A stretch of DNA of 56,000 bases from Cryptomeria japonica (Eukaryota; Streptophyta; Pinopsida; Cupressales; Cupressaceae), in assembly GCF_030272615.1 (NCBI RefSeq), contig NC_081409.1, positions 18,482,260-18,538,259 of the forward strand, given 5' to 3'. Position 1 is the stretch's first letter; every line of letters starts with the position of its first letter. A program made the position numbers and the translations under genes. Below are positions 28,887-40,972 of the stretch, in pieces. The notes under the pieces are model-generated. The model had not been told where the DNA came from. It searched no databases and was given only the letters and a program-made list of their open reading frames with translations.

Positions 28887-30535
28887 CTAAGTCTCTGCTG
28901 GAGGGGTAGATACCCCTAACCTGTCTCTCAAATATTCAAATGATTCTTTAGACAACAGTTTAGTGAATATATCCACAATATGCTCTTTAGTGTTCACATA
29001 AACCAATTTGACTTCCTTTTCTTCCACCTTGTCCTTTAGAAAGTTATACTTTATTGATATGTGTTTAATCTTAGAGTGAAATACCAGATTCTTAGACATG
29101 TCAATAGCTGCAGAGTTATCACAGTACATAACTACCGATTCACTACAATTTACGCTGATATCCTTCAACATTTGCTTCGTCACAAGACTTGTGTACAATT
29201 GGTTGCTGCTGCAACATATTCAGCTTCTGCAGTAGATAAAGAAGTGCATGATTGTTTTTTGCTGATCCATGAAACCAGTTTCTTTCCAAGAAAGAAAGCT
29301 CCACTAGAAGTGCTCTTCCTATCATCAGTATCTCCAACCCAATCTGAATCTGTATATGTACATAAAGTGAAGTTATCATCTCTAGAATACCATAAGCCAT
29401 ATTCTGTTGTTCCTTGTAGATAATGGAATATCCTCTTTATTGCACATTCATGATTTTCTTTAGGATTACTTTGATATCTTGAAATAATACTCACTGCATT
29501 CAGAATATCTGGTCTAGTCTGAGTTAGATATAACAAGCCACCAATCATAGACTTATACCTTGTCGAATTTACCAGTGCAGATGTGTCTTTGATAGATAAT
29601 TTCTCACTTGTCACCATAGGAGTACTTCTCGATTTGGAATTATCCATACCAAACTTCTTCAACAATTCACTTAGATAAAAAATGCCTTTGTCAGTTTGAG
29701 TAATCTACAAACCTAAGAAAAAATTCATTTCACCAAGCATGGACATTTCAAATTCATTCTTCATATTGTTAGAAAATTCCATGCACAATTTATTTTCTCC
29801 TCCAAAAATGATATCATCAACAAATACTTCAATAATCAGAATATTATCATCAGTGATCTTGTAATATAATTTACTGTCAACGCTGCCTTTAGTAAAACCA
29901 AGCTTCAAAAGATATTTATCCAACCTTGCATACCCAGCTCTAGGAGCTTGTTTCAATCCATATAATGTTTTCCTTAACTTACAAATCATATCCTTGTTAT
30001 CTATCAGTGAGAAACCATCAGGATGCTCAATGTATACTTCTTCTTTGAGTCCACCATTCAAAAATGCACATTTAACATCCATTTGATAGACCTTATAGTT
30101 CTTATATGCTACATAGGCAAGAAATAGTCTAACAATTTCAATTCTAGCTACAGGTGCAAATGTTTCACCATAATCAATTCCTTCCATTTGAGAATATCCT
30201 TTACAAACCAGCCTAGCCTTGTTTCTTATAACTTGACCATCCTCATTTAGTTTATTTCTAAGAACCCATTTAGTTCCAATAACATTCTTATTTTTAGGCC
30301 GAGGAACTAAAGTCCAAGTCTCATTCTTCTCTATCTGGTCTCATTCAGCTTCCATAGCCTTTAACCAATGTTTATGTTTACAAGCTTCAATAATAGATGC
30401 TCGTTCAACTTGAGAAATAAGACATACCTCTTCATTTGCCAATCTTCTTCTTGTCATAACTGCCTTGTTCCTATCTCCAATGATTTGATCTTTAGAATGA
30501 TTTAATCTTACATACCTTGGTGTCTTCTAAACTTT
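28887..30535 (-). pseudogene. B pol: copia reverse transcriptase and RNase H
   Basis: RT at about 30240-29690: [31 protein letters not shown] (catalytic Asp), [19 protein letters not shown] (the copia YVDD box as FVDD). Then CYS-type linker, RSTPM and MIGGLLYLTQTRPDI, the RNase H core CTYTDSDWVGDTDDRKSTSG-like (SSGAFFLG), SLSTAEAEYVAA, and the end YCDNSAAIDMSKN...HISIKYNFLKD...VDIFTKLL. Stops or frame breaks lie near 29690 and 29180-29198. The C-terminal frame ends at 28887 (STPPAET). RT and RNase H residues are mostly kept; the reading frame is not. Confidence 0.88.
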
Positions 30536-30565
30536 AGGTTCACTAATTTGATTATCAGTCACAGT

Positions 30566-31480
30566 TTAATTTTCTGATTGTACCGGTGTATCTGTCTCAG
30601 TGTCCTGTACTGGTTGAGGCATTGCCGGTTCAGTTATGATCATTTCCACTTCCGGTTCCCTATCATATGATATAGATTGATTTCTGTATTGTTCACCCAC
30701 TTTCACATTTGTGCTCTCCATAATTTTCTGCAATATTTTATTATAACATCCATATGCTTTGCTCTGATTAGAATATCCAAAAAATATTCCTTCATCACAT
30801 CTAGGATCAAACTTCCCAATTGAATCATCCATTTTGGTTTAACATTTACTTCCAAAAATTGTGAAATATTTAACAGTAGGTGTATGTTTAAACCATAATT
30901 CATAAGGAGTTTTACTGGTTTCACCTTTGATATGAACTTTGTTGAATGTGTAGACTGCTGTACTCACTGCTTCTCTCCAGTATATGTGAGGCAATTTGGC
31001 TTCCATCATCATGGTCATTGCTGCATCCAAAATGGTTCTATTCTTTCTTTGCACTACTCTATTCCATTGAGGAGTCTGAGGTGCAGGTAACTATCTCCTA
31101 ATTCCATTTGACTCACAATAACTGCTAAATTCATGAGAAGTGAACTCACCGCCTTGATCTGATCTTAGACATTTGATTTTTAGTCCAGTTTTAGTTTCTA
31201 CCTTTTCTTTAAAGATCTTGAATTTCTCAAAAGCTTCAGACTTCTCCCTAAGAAAAGTCACCCACATCATTCTAGAATAATCATCAATTATTAGCATGAA
31301 GTACCTATCACCTTGAAAGCTTCTAGTCCTTGTTGGACCACATAAGTCAATATGAATTAAATCAAGAAAATTATTAGATTTATCATGTATTCTCCAAAAA
31401 GAAGTTCTAACTTGCTTTCCCAATTGACATTCCTTACAATACCCGATTATGAGGCTTAAGAATCTTAGGTATATCTCTAT
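30566..31480 (-). pseudogene. B pol: copia integrase
   Basis: Begins after the G insertion with RDIPKILKP and the Cys pair of the zinc-binding domain (YCKECQLGKQ). The core has IHIDLCGP (first Asp) and CLRSDQGGEFTS (second Asp). The third motif reads VVQRKNRT, where VVERKNRT is expected: Gln replaces the catalytic Glu. C-terminal part: WREAVSTAVYTFNKV and FDPRCDEGIFFGYS. Frame breaks near 31440, 31090 and 30835. Confidence 0.87.
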
Positions 31481-31485
31481 CTGCC

Positions 31486-34094
31486 TGATGAGGAGGGATG
31501 ACAGAAGGTTAGTCTTCTTTGAGGTTGGTGGGCTTTTGTTCTCAATGTTCTTCCCAAATCAATCCCTAGGCACAAATGGGATTCTTCTAAACCTTTCTCC
31601 TATCTCCTCCTCTCTATTCAACACTACTTGCACCCTATTGTATTGGACATCACTCCTCCTTACCTTCCATGCTAAGGCATTCAAGTCTGAAATGAGGTCC
31701 TCTTGAGTGTCACCAAAAATGAACAAGTTTGGTTGTCCAACTGGCTGAATCTCCTCTCTTCCCGGAATGGGAAATTGTTGGAGAACCATGGTTTACCTAA
31801 TCTTATTTGCTCCTTTAAGGATTTCAATCATATTAATCTGTTGATTGAACATCTGGATAGGTCTACAAGGTATGATGACTGTCCTTCACTTCTCAAGAAT
31901 GGAAATTTCTCAATTTGAGACAAGGAACGTAGGGTTACTCAAAGCAACTTTCTAGGTGCAAAAGGTCAATTTGATCAAATGGCTCAATACAATGCTTTGG
32001 ATATTTTAATAGGGTGTCTTAGGTCTCTACTCATCAATGTTGATGATTTGAAACAACCAATTTCTTCCCCTTCCTTACCGATTTCATGAATTGGTCAAAT
32101 TTGCTCCAAAAAGGCTACTAGAATTAGCCCTAGTTTTTAGTGAAATTTGTTCACCCTGCTCAACCTGCTAAACTTCATGACAAACCCTTGGAGATGTGGT
32201 CATTTGATGTTGAAAGCTCAAGGATTTTTGCTATGGCAAGTACTGTACGGACCGTTTTAGTGCTGTCCCACAAAATAGGCACTTTTCAAGGGTTTTTAAG
32301 AGTTTTGGTGAGGGTTTGCGAATTAAAGGTTTCCTCCATGATGCTAGACCCAAATTAAAGGTCTAAAAACTTGCTATGATATATACCAAACACTCCCAAT
32401 GATTCAAATCTTATCTTAGAACACTGACATTATGCCAAATAAATGCCATACTGCTGCCCTTACACAGAAATAACAGTCTAGAGGCCTGGGACAACAATGT
32501 TTTTAAGGTTTTGCATTTATTTTGAACATTTGTAAACCATATACAATGAAAGTATATCATATATGGATGCAACAAAGACTTAAAATGAGTGTGAACACCT
32601 TGCAAAGCAAATAAGAAGGGATCTTTATAACTGCTGTTCCTAAACCGCCATCACTGCACTTTGACAGTATTAACACTGTTACACTTGCTTTCTTTAATTT
32701 AATTCACTTCTTCACTCTGTCCCTGGCCTGCAAAAAGGTGTTAATGGCAAGGTAAAACAATATATATATCCTCTTCAAGGATCTTGTAAATTTGAACACT
32801 TAAGAAGATGCCTCAAAACATGACAGCATTATGAGACTGTGACAAAGAAATACACCTTTCTAGGATCCTTATTTAGGTCCTTTACAATCAAATGGTGTAC
32901 CCTGTCTTCTTAACCTTGAAAACACTTACAAATACATTCCCATGATGCATAAAGAGAAATCCATCATTCCATGCTATCCATTTGGGAGGTTGGCAATGAG
33001 GTTTTATCCATGAAACAATGACACACTATTTTTACAATCTGATTACACCTTTGCTTCTTGTAACCAACCAAGTCATGAGAGAGACAAGGATGGTGGAATA
33101 CAATGAAGACTCTTTCCAACTTAATTCTTCATCAAACTATCAAAGTACAATGCTATGAACAACAAAGTACCATTCAAACAACTTTAAGGATACCCAAGCC
33201 AAGTTGCTCACTCCACACACTTGCCATGGGCTTACAAACACTTGTGCATTGCTAGAAAAGAAAAATGGATGTATGGTACAATATGTACAGATCCAACAAA
33301 TTCCCTCAAAGCCATGGGTGAAGAGACTTTGAAGAAATTAGTTGGACCATGAATGGTCTTCCATTGGAACCACAAAACAATGCCTTTCTCAAGAGCACTT
33401 CAAACAAAACTTGTTCCAAACCCCACGAAAAGATCAGAGATCACTACTAAAACATCAAGAGAGATCACAACAATGAAAAATAGGAGTAGTACGGACTCAT
33501 GGAGCCATGGTACGGACTGTACTCTCAAAAGTGCAGAAAATTAGTTAAAAACTCACAAAAATGAGAGCAAAATAAGTATTTCTCTTAATTTTCCAAAATG
33601 AACAACCCATACAATGATTGGAACATGGTTTATATACATGTGCCAAATTTTTGAAGCCCTTGTATGGACAGGTACAGGCTGGAACTAACCAAAACCACCA
33701 AAAACCACTTTTTTGACAACTTTTGACAACTTTTTGACAACTTTTGTTGCTCAAAAATTGCATTTTGACTTCCGGTGACTTGGTACTCAAACCAATGACT
33801 CAAAATCATCTATAAACACTAAATAAACATGCTCCAATGCCTTTCAAGGCTTTCCAACATCAAAAATTCAAAAATGCTCATTTGGACCCAAAATTGACAA
33901 TTTTTAGCCTATCGAGCAAAAAAACAAAAATCTTGGAAACTCTTAAACACAAATGAGTTCCAAGCCTTATTACACCACAAAAAAAACCTATTAAATCTAC
34001 TAGAAGCATAAAATAAACACACATGCTTAATTTGTAATAAAATGTTATACCTGCTAGGATTTGAGCATTCAGGTGCTCAGGTGCTCCTGCACCA
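31486..34094 (-). mobile_element. Solo LTR G (2,609 bp)
   Basis: Flanked by CTGCC at 31481-31485 and 34095-34099 inside the B integrase gene. Ends TGATGAGGAGG...AGGTGCTCCTGCACCA on the plus strand nearly match the LTR ends of C (TGATAGGGAGG...GGTGCTCCTACACCA). No primer site, gag or pol inside. A solo LTR from LTR-LTR recombination is the simplest reading; very long for that, but not unheard of in large plant genomes. A small non-autonomous element is the alternative. Confidence 0.78.
31559..31789 (-). CDS. Short unknown frame in G (76 codons)
   Basis: Minus-strand frame MVLQQFPIPGREEIQ... rich in Arg/Glu. It continues past its stop with plausible coding sequence (FGKNIENKSPPTSKK) to about 31490. 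I do not recognise it. It may be a captured fragment or chance; it lies at the outer, 3' end of the LTR. Low confidence as a gene. Confidence 0.25.
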   Translation of the reverse strand: MVLQQFPIPGREEIQPVGQPNLFIFGDTQEDLISDLNALAWKVRRSDVQYNRVQVVLNREEEIGERFRRIPFVPRD

Positions 34095-35091
34095 CTGCCT
34101 TTGTTGAATTGATCTTGACAATACAATCAAAATTAACATGACACAACCTCTTATGTCATAGCCAATTCTCATCAATATGAGCAATCAAACATGTCTTATT
34201 ACGAGTGTTCAGGTGAAAGATATTACCTCCAGTTTGAGTACTAGTAGCAATCTCCAAACCAATCTTGTTAATGATTTTGGAATTTCTATCTTTAAATTGA
34301 AGTTGAAATCCCTTGTCCACCAATTGACCAACACTTAAAAATATTATGCTTCAAACCTTCTACATAGTAGAAATTATCAATATTATGCTTACCATCTAGA
34401 GAAATAGTACCTCGACCTTTGATCATACATGCTTTGTCATCTCCAAGTCTTACTTGACTGCCATTGTATTCATGTAGGGATAGATTTTTTTTTTATCTCC
34501 AGTCATATGATGTGAGCATCCACTATCAATTACCCATTCATCCTTATCTTCAACTTTTGCTGCTAGGGCCTTTTCTTCATTCTTGATAGCCAGTACCAGT
34601 TCATCTTCCTTTAGGGCATAGAACACCGATTCCTTTCCATTTTCGGATCCACTAGCAAAGTCTTCTGTTGGTTCATCCTCAGAGTCATCACTTACTCCTT
34701 CCTTATCCGCTATGTAGCATTGCTTGTTTTCTCTTGAATCTATATCTGTTCTGATTAGGCTTGAATGATTTCTAAACTCTTTCTTCAAATCTTGCATTCC
34801 TTTCAGGTCCTTTGGGTACTCGTCTAGTAAATAAGGCTTCAAGTTGCTCAAATTCTTCATCCTCTTTCCTCTTGTCTTCCAATTCTTATACATATAGGGC
34901 TTTCCAATCACTCTTGCTGCAATATGATGATGATGTATGAAAAAGATGTTCAGACTTTGTGGCTCCAAAAGGTCCAAATTATTCAACCTCAAAAGTAGAT
35001 TATTTCCCAATCAGAATGTCTCTTTTAACGGAAGTGTTTGCCATTGTTCTCAATTCATTAATTGCAGTTGCCTTCATCTTGTAATCTAGTG
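34095..35091 (-). pseudogene. B gag C-terminal part, protease and integrase start
   Basis: Minus strand: Gag continuation after the F insertion (DYKMKATAINELRTMA), then a degraded middle without a clear zinc knuckle, a Glu/Asp-rich linker, the aspartic protease start EWVIDSGCSHHMTGD (Asp-Ser-Gly), and after several stops the integrase zinc-binding start ENWLWHKRLCHVN, which leads to the G insertion point. The open stretch 35010-34450 mixes a frameshifted N-terminal section with true frame further on. Confidence 0.8.
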
Positions 35092-35096
35092 GAAGG

Positions 35097-35462
35097 TGTT
35101 AGAGTAATTGGGTCTTTAATTGATTAATTAAATGACATTTGTTTAATTAATTAAGTTCCCCTTTATCTCTTTTACACTTAAGCTAACATTAGGTGCATAA
35201 TAATTAATTCTTTTGTTAATTATTATGTGCAAGCCTAGGGTTTTCCCTTTTAGGGTTTCTTGACCTTTTAGAGGTTGAATTATTTTCTTTGTATTATTAT
35301 TCTATTACACATTTTTGTGAATATAGAGCTCTCATTTTTCTTGAGCATTTTTCCTATGTTTATTATTTTCTCTACTGCTTCCTTGCTTCTCCTTGTAACA
35401 GGTTTATTTAGCTTGCAAAGATCATTTGGGCTCCTGTGGTGTTGTATTTCTCAATTCTCACA
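35097..35462 (+). repeat. 5' LTR of F (366 bp)
   Basis: TGTTAGAGTAATTGGG...CAATTCTCACA. It differs from the 3' LTR by scattered substitutions and a ~12-bp indel (TTCTTTTGTTAA region). Confidence 0.95.
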
Positions 35463-35474
35463 TGGTATCAGAGC
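35463..35474 (+). promoter_or_regulatory. Primer binding site of F (initiator-Met type)
   Basis: TGGTATCAGAGC, perfect, immediately after the LTR. Confidence 0.95.
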
Positions 35475-36800
35475 TTCAGATCTGCAGTTACCTATTCTTG
35501 TTTTGAGTGTTTTTGCATTGGAAGCAGATCTAGGGTTTTAGAAGTTTTTTTTGTGCACCTAGGGATAGGCCTTTTTTTCTGAGCACTTTGGGCCTAAACG
35601 GACCTCACCATCGTGCTCAGAAGGCCCAAAAACTCCTATGGTCATATAAAACTTGTCCACTTTCAACACCTGAGCCTCTAGGGGTATTTTTTTGTTCTGT
35701 ACCAGGCCATACGACCCTAGCACGTAGTTCGAGATTTTTTTATTTTAAAAATTTTATTTTTTGCCTTTTTATAGCATGCAGGCCGAAATTTGATTTTTTG
35801 AAAAAAAATCAAAAAATCAAAATTCAAAGTTTTTTGGCAAAAAAAAGTTTTAAAACATCAAAAAATCAATTTTGGGGTTTAACCCATGGTACGCAGGGTA
35901 CTATGGCCCCCCTGGCCTATAGCAGGCCCCGTCACCACCACTGCAGACCCTAGCAGTGCGGGCCCTACTGCCGTCGGTCCCCACCCACCGGCCCCCGCCC
36001 GTTGACAGCTTCCCTGCCCGTCGACCTCTTCCTCTAGTCGCCGCCCTGCGCCACCCGTCCGTCACCACAGCTCGACTGCCATCACTGCGTCACTCACCAG
36101 CCGCCGTAGCCTAGCCGCCGCAATCGCTCCTCCGCTCTACCACCATAGCACCGCTCACGGGCCACCTTCGCCCAGCCCTGCCACCAGACAACCTCCCTCT
36201 TGCCTCTTTTAGGGGGGGTTGGTTGTTTCCTCATAACTTGAGCATACAGAGTCATTTTTTTGAAAACGAATAGGCGTCGGAAAGCTGGTTTCAAGACGGA
36301 CCTCATAGTGTTGGATTTGTTTTTCAAAATTTTTGTTTGACTATTCTTTTTTCCAGTCAAAGTGGGGTCTATAAATGCACTTCCGGGACCGTAGAATGGG
36401 CAAATTGACTCCATTTTTCGAAAACGAATAGGCGTTGGAAATATCTCAGCATGCTCTATTTAGATATGTGATCTTGTTTCTCAGATATTTCATCAGGTAC
36501 ATGAGATTTTAGTTTGATTGTTTTTTGCTTATGCACTACTTCCTTCTCATCAGTATGTACTAAGGTTTGGGTTTATCTTTTGTGGGGGGGTGTTTTTTCT
36601 CGCTTTCTATCATTTAAATCAGAAATCTAGAATACAAAAACTCTCAAAACAAGCAAACCCTTCTGCATCTTCTGTCTATTCTGAAAGATCACATAATAAA
36701 AAAACACAAGTAGGTATAGGTGCAAAATTTCATGACAGATTTTTCAGTTGAGTTGTTGACATCACACAACTATCACACCTGGAAGCCTCGCATCATGAGG
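35475..36800 (+). other. Long leader of F with a GC-rich block
   Basis: About 1.3 kb between primer site and gag, long for a copia element. 35900-36200 is strongly C/G-rich (CCGCC, CCCACCGG-type strings), unlike the AT-rich surroundings. A 22-bp segment GAAAACGAATAGGCGTCGG-AAA occurs at 36262-36283 and again, with one mismatch, at 36420-36441. I see no convincing protein here. Confidence 0.7.
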
Positions 36801-38160
36801 CTTCTCAAGGCCTGAGGGTTGTGGTCTTGTTTGGATGAGGTTCAACCTCTGTTGCAGAGTCCTTTTGAGGTTCTTCAACACATAAACAAGATGGATGAGG
36901 CCATGGGTTTGCTCTCATTACATGTTTTCAACAGTCTTCTATTTCACCTTGATGCTTTGCTCACTCCTCGCGCTATGTGGTTGAAGTTTGAGACTCTCTT
37001 CAGGAGAGTTAATGAGATCCAGGCATTATAGATTGAGGCAGAGTTGGTTTCCTTGTCACCTGATTCCTTTCCCACCATTGAGGATTTTTTCAACAAATTC
37101 AAGATTACCAGATCTGTTCTCTAGGGGTGTGGAAAGATTAAGACAGACCCATAGTGCATTCACTTGATCCTTTCGAAGCTTCAGGATCCCTTTCAATTTT
37201 TTGCCTTTGCTTTTCACTCCACCATGGATGGCTTGGGTGCTTGTTTCACCATGCCTACCTTTGATATGTTTTGTGAGCGTTTGTCTCGTGAGCAGTCTCA
37301 CCTTTCTCAGTTGGACATGCTCATAGGGTCGAAGAACAAAGCATTGGTTGCTTAGTCCTCTAAAGAGAAGCAAAAGAAGAAACCAAAGCCAAAAAAGAAT
37401 TCTATAGGCAGTGAGCATTCCTCCAAGCTACCTCCTAAGTCTGATTCTAAACCAACATTTCCTCCGAAACAATGGAAATCTTCACAATCTGGTGAGTCTT
37501 CCTACAAGACTAAGAAGAAATGAGGAGATACTTGTATTTTTTGTGGCAAGGAAGGACATCCAGTTTCCAGGTGTTCGAAATGATTAGAGGCTTTAGAGGA
37601 AGCCATGCAGCAGCATCACATCTCCTCACCTCAGGTGTCTTCTCCTTCCACAGGGAAAGTTCATGCTCTCACTACTCGAGCTTCGACCTATGGGTCCACC
37701 TGGATTTTAGATTCTACCACTTCTCACCATATGACTCACACTCAACAGTTGGTTACTTCTCTTGCATCTTGTGGTACTTCACAGATTGCAGTGGGTGACT
37801 CAGTTCAACTTTTAGTCTTGGGTTCAGGTTCTGTCTCTTTGGATGGGGGTACTTTGCAGGATGTTCTGGTTGTTCTTGATATCTTGATGAACTTCCAATC
37901 CATTTATCAGATTTTCCATTCTGTCTTTGGTAAGACAGTTGAGTTCTCACCACATGATGTGGTTATTCAGGACCCCCATGACTCTGATTTGGTTGTGGCT
38001 ACCGGGAGTGTTGATACTGCATCTCATCTTTACAGATTTGATGGATTTGAGCCCTCTGCAGGTGCAGGTTCATCTCTTATAGCACATGCAGATTCAGTGA
38101 GTAAGCTTTGGCATGAGCACTTGGGCCATGCCAATTACATATATCTTCAGTAGAGGAGTA
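36800..38160 (+). pseudogene. F gag, protease and integrase start
   Basis: One frame with many stops. Gag: FEVLQHINKMDEAMG, LTPRAMWLKFETLF, then a Lys-rich stretch and one CCHC knuckle CIFCGKEGHPVSRC (37533-37574). Protease: WILDSTTSHHMTHTQQL, where the Asp-Ser-Gly/Ala triad reads Asp-Ser-Thr. Integrase zinc-binding start: SKLWHEHLGHANYIYLQ. Stops such as 37030 (AL-stop-IEAEL), 37123 and 37354 are TAG at positions where CAG/Gln would fit. Confidence 0.85.
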
Positions 38161-39130
38161 CACATGCACTTGTTCTTGGGTTCCCATAGATTTCCCGCAC
38201 TGATGGTGTTTGTCATGGTTGTGTGCTTGGAAAGCATCACATGGATCTCTTTCCGAAGGGAAGAGCCCCTCGTGCTTTGACACCTTTAGAGTTGTTTCAC
38301 AGTGACCTTATGTCATTCCTTACTCCTCCTTTTTCCGGGGCCAAGTATGTACTCACATTTATTGATGACTTCTCCAGATGCATATGGGTGTACTTTCTTA
38401 AGTACAAGTCTGATGTCTTTGATTCATTTAGAATCTTCAAGACATTTGTAGAGAAGCAGTCTGGTTGTTCTATTTAATGGATACATACAGATAATGAGGG
38501 GGACTATGTGAATCAGACTTTCATAGATTTTTGCACTTAGCATGGTTTACAACATCAGTTTACTGTTCCCTACACCCCTCAACAGAATGGTGCTGCTGAG
38601 CGAAAGAACAAAACTTTACAGGAGATGGTGAATTGTATGATTCAGTCTAGGTCTATGGATTTGTCTTTTTGGGCTGAGGCAGTCAATTGTGCCAACTAAA
38701 TTTAGAATTGGATGCCTCACAAGGCGATTTGACATATGACTCCTGAGGAGGCTTGGTCTCATGACAAGCCTGGTGTTTCTTTTTTTCAAGTATTTAGCAG
38801 TAAGGCATGGGCATTTATTCCTGATGCTTAGAGAAAAGCAATGGAACAGAAGAGCCAACCCCTCATTTTTGTTGGCTAATGTGAGGATGTTAAGTGATAT
38901 AGGTTGTTTGATCTTGATTCCAGAGGTCTTGTTTCGATGGGATGTTTAGTTTGATGAGCGCCTTCCCATAGTGGATACCCTATCTCCAGTGTCTACCCCT
39001 CTACCTACTCCTCTCACTATCTCTCTTCAGGATTATTTTGAGGATGATTCTGATGATGTTGCTGATGATCCACCATCCCCACCTCCACCTACTCCACCTC
39101 AGATGCCCAAGTGGGCTCGTTTTACTGTTG
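38161..39130 (+). pseudogene. F integrase
   Basis: Continues the frame: CLGKHH-type zinc-binding end, LELFHSDLMSF (first Asp), YVLTFIDDFSRCIWVYFLK, IHTDNEGDYVNQ (second Asp), PQQNGAAERKNKTL (catalytic Glu kept), then FWAEAVNCAN and an MTPEEAWSHDKPG segment. Stops at 38476, 38538, 38697-38706 and more. A frame change occurs between about 38850 and 39190. Confidence 0.85.
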
Positions 39131-39189
39131 AAGTGGCATGATCTATGGCCGGTGATCCTTAAGCTACTTGTCGCACTCATTCTCATATT

Positions 39190-40710
39190 ATGGGTTCTAT
39201 TCTTTTGAGTCATGTCATTTCAAATGACCCTCAGAAGTTTTCAGAGGCAACAAGACACCCTAAGTGGGATTGTGCTATGGATGAGGAGTATTCTTCTTTG
39301 ATGAGGAATAATACTTGGGATCTCTGTCCTCTTCCTAAGGGTAGAAAGATGGTTCGGTGCTGCTGGTTGTATCACACTAAGTATGCTGCTGATGGTTCAA
39401 TTGATAATTACAAAACACATCTTATGAAGAAGGGTTTCTCACAGGTTGAGGGTATTGATTACTCTGAGACATTTTCCCCTGTCGCCAAGATGAACTCTAT
39501 TCACTTTGTACTATCCCTTGCAACTTCTAGGGGATGGCCCATTTTTAGATGGATGTGAAGAGTGATTTCTTGCATGGAGACCTATATGAGGAAATCTATA
39601 TAGAGCAGCATCAGGGATTTGTGCAGGATAATTCTTTGGTTTGCAGACTTTGGTGTTCATTGTATGGTCTCAAATAGGCCTCTCAGGCTTGGTATGAGAA
39701 GATGGACTCTTTCTTGCCCTCCACTGGTTTCACATGCTGTCATTCCAATCACACAGTGTACATTTAATATCTTGAGGGTGAGATCTTGATTCTTGTGCTA
39801 TATTTTGATGATCTCCTCATCATAGGTAGCTCATCCTCTATGATTCAACATGTTCAGTGAGCTTTGATGGACCCTTTTGAGATGACAGATTTTGGTCTTC
39901 TGCACTTTTTCCTTGGTCTTCAGGTGATTTAGTCTTCTGATGGGATCTTAATTTACCAGTAGAAGTATGCTCTCGACATGCTTCAACGCTTTGGAATGCT
40001 TGATTGCAATCCTGCTCCCACTCCTTTTTAGTCAGGGGTTGTTTTGATTACTACTTGCTCCACTCCTTCAGTAGATTCTACACTTTACAGGTAGTTGGTT
40101 GGTAGTTTGTTGTACCTAACACACACTCGTCCTAATCTTTCCTTTGCGGTTGGCCTTGTCTCTCGATTCTTCCATGATCTTCATGAGAGTCATTGGCAAG
40201 CTTCCAAACGTATTTTGCGATACATTCGAGGCTCTATTTCTCATGGCATTCACTACCTATCAAGGGAACCTCACATTGTTGGCTACACTAACTTAGATTG
40301 GGCTGGTGATGTCAATGATCAGAAGTCTATTTCTGGCTTTGTTTTCTATCTTGACTCTGGTCCTATCACATGGTCTTGCAAGAAGCAGACTGCTCATGCA
40401 TTGTCATCTATAGAGGTTGAGTACCGAGCTACTCTTCTTGCCAGTCAGGAGATCTTATGGCTTTGATAGTTGATGACTGAGTTTGGTTTTCCTCCTAATA
40501 GTCCCACTATTCTTTGGTGTGACAATCAGAGTGCTATTTGCATTTATTACAACCCAGTAGAGCATCAGTGGATGAAGCACATTGAGCTTCACATGCATTT
40601 CATCTACCAGTTGATTCAGGATGGTTCTCTCATTTTGGAGTATATTCCCACTGCCCAGTAGGTTGCAAACATATTCACGAAACCTTTTGCATCTCCGCGC
40701 TATCTTTAAT
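39190..40710 (+). pseudogene. F reverse transcriptase and RNase H
   Basis: RT: KWDCAMDEEYSSLMRNNTW, GIDYSETFSPVAKMNS in one frame, then after a 1-base shift near 39545 MDVKSDFLHGDLYEE, SLYGLK-stop-ASQAWYEKM, LYFDDLLIIGSS (FDD variant), LHFFLGLQVI. RNase H: LVGSLLYLTHTRPNL, YTNLDWAGDVNDQKSISG, HALSSIEVEYRA, LWCDNQSAICI, HIELHMHFI, then a TAG in the tail and IFTKPFASP. TAG replaces CAG at 39675, 39932, 39960, 40028, 40094 and 40661 (approximate). Confidence 0.87.
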
Positions 40711-40962
40711 TGCTCTTTATGCTTGGGGTGAAGGAAGTTGTCCTTGGGGAGTCTTTATGGGGCCTTCCTTCCTTCTTGTTTCTTTCAGCATGTTCTTTTA
40801 TCTCTTTTTGGAGAGGAGTTTTTTCCCACTGGGTTTTCTCATTTTTCTCTATTTCATAAAGATTTCATTGTATTTGGGTACCTGGTCAGGCCTTGTTGCC
40901 GGGACCCGTCTTTCTTGCTTTCAGTAGCTATTCTAGGTTTTAGCTTCTCCCTAAGTCTAGCT

Positions 40963-40972
40963 TAAGGGGGGG
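40963..40972 (+). promoter_or_regulatory. Polypurine tract of F
   Basis: AAGGGGGGG immediately before TGTTAGAG of the 3' LTR. Confidence 0.85.

Noticed and set aside
29061-29423. Plus-strand ORF of 120 codons (and the similar one at 55601-55855)
   Set aside because: Antisense of the RNase H gene of B/B2; similarity between the two only reflects the coding strand.
35588-35953. 121-codon frame in the leader of F
   Set aside because: Low-complexity Phe/Lys-rich composition, not colinear with any copia protein; probably chance.
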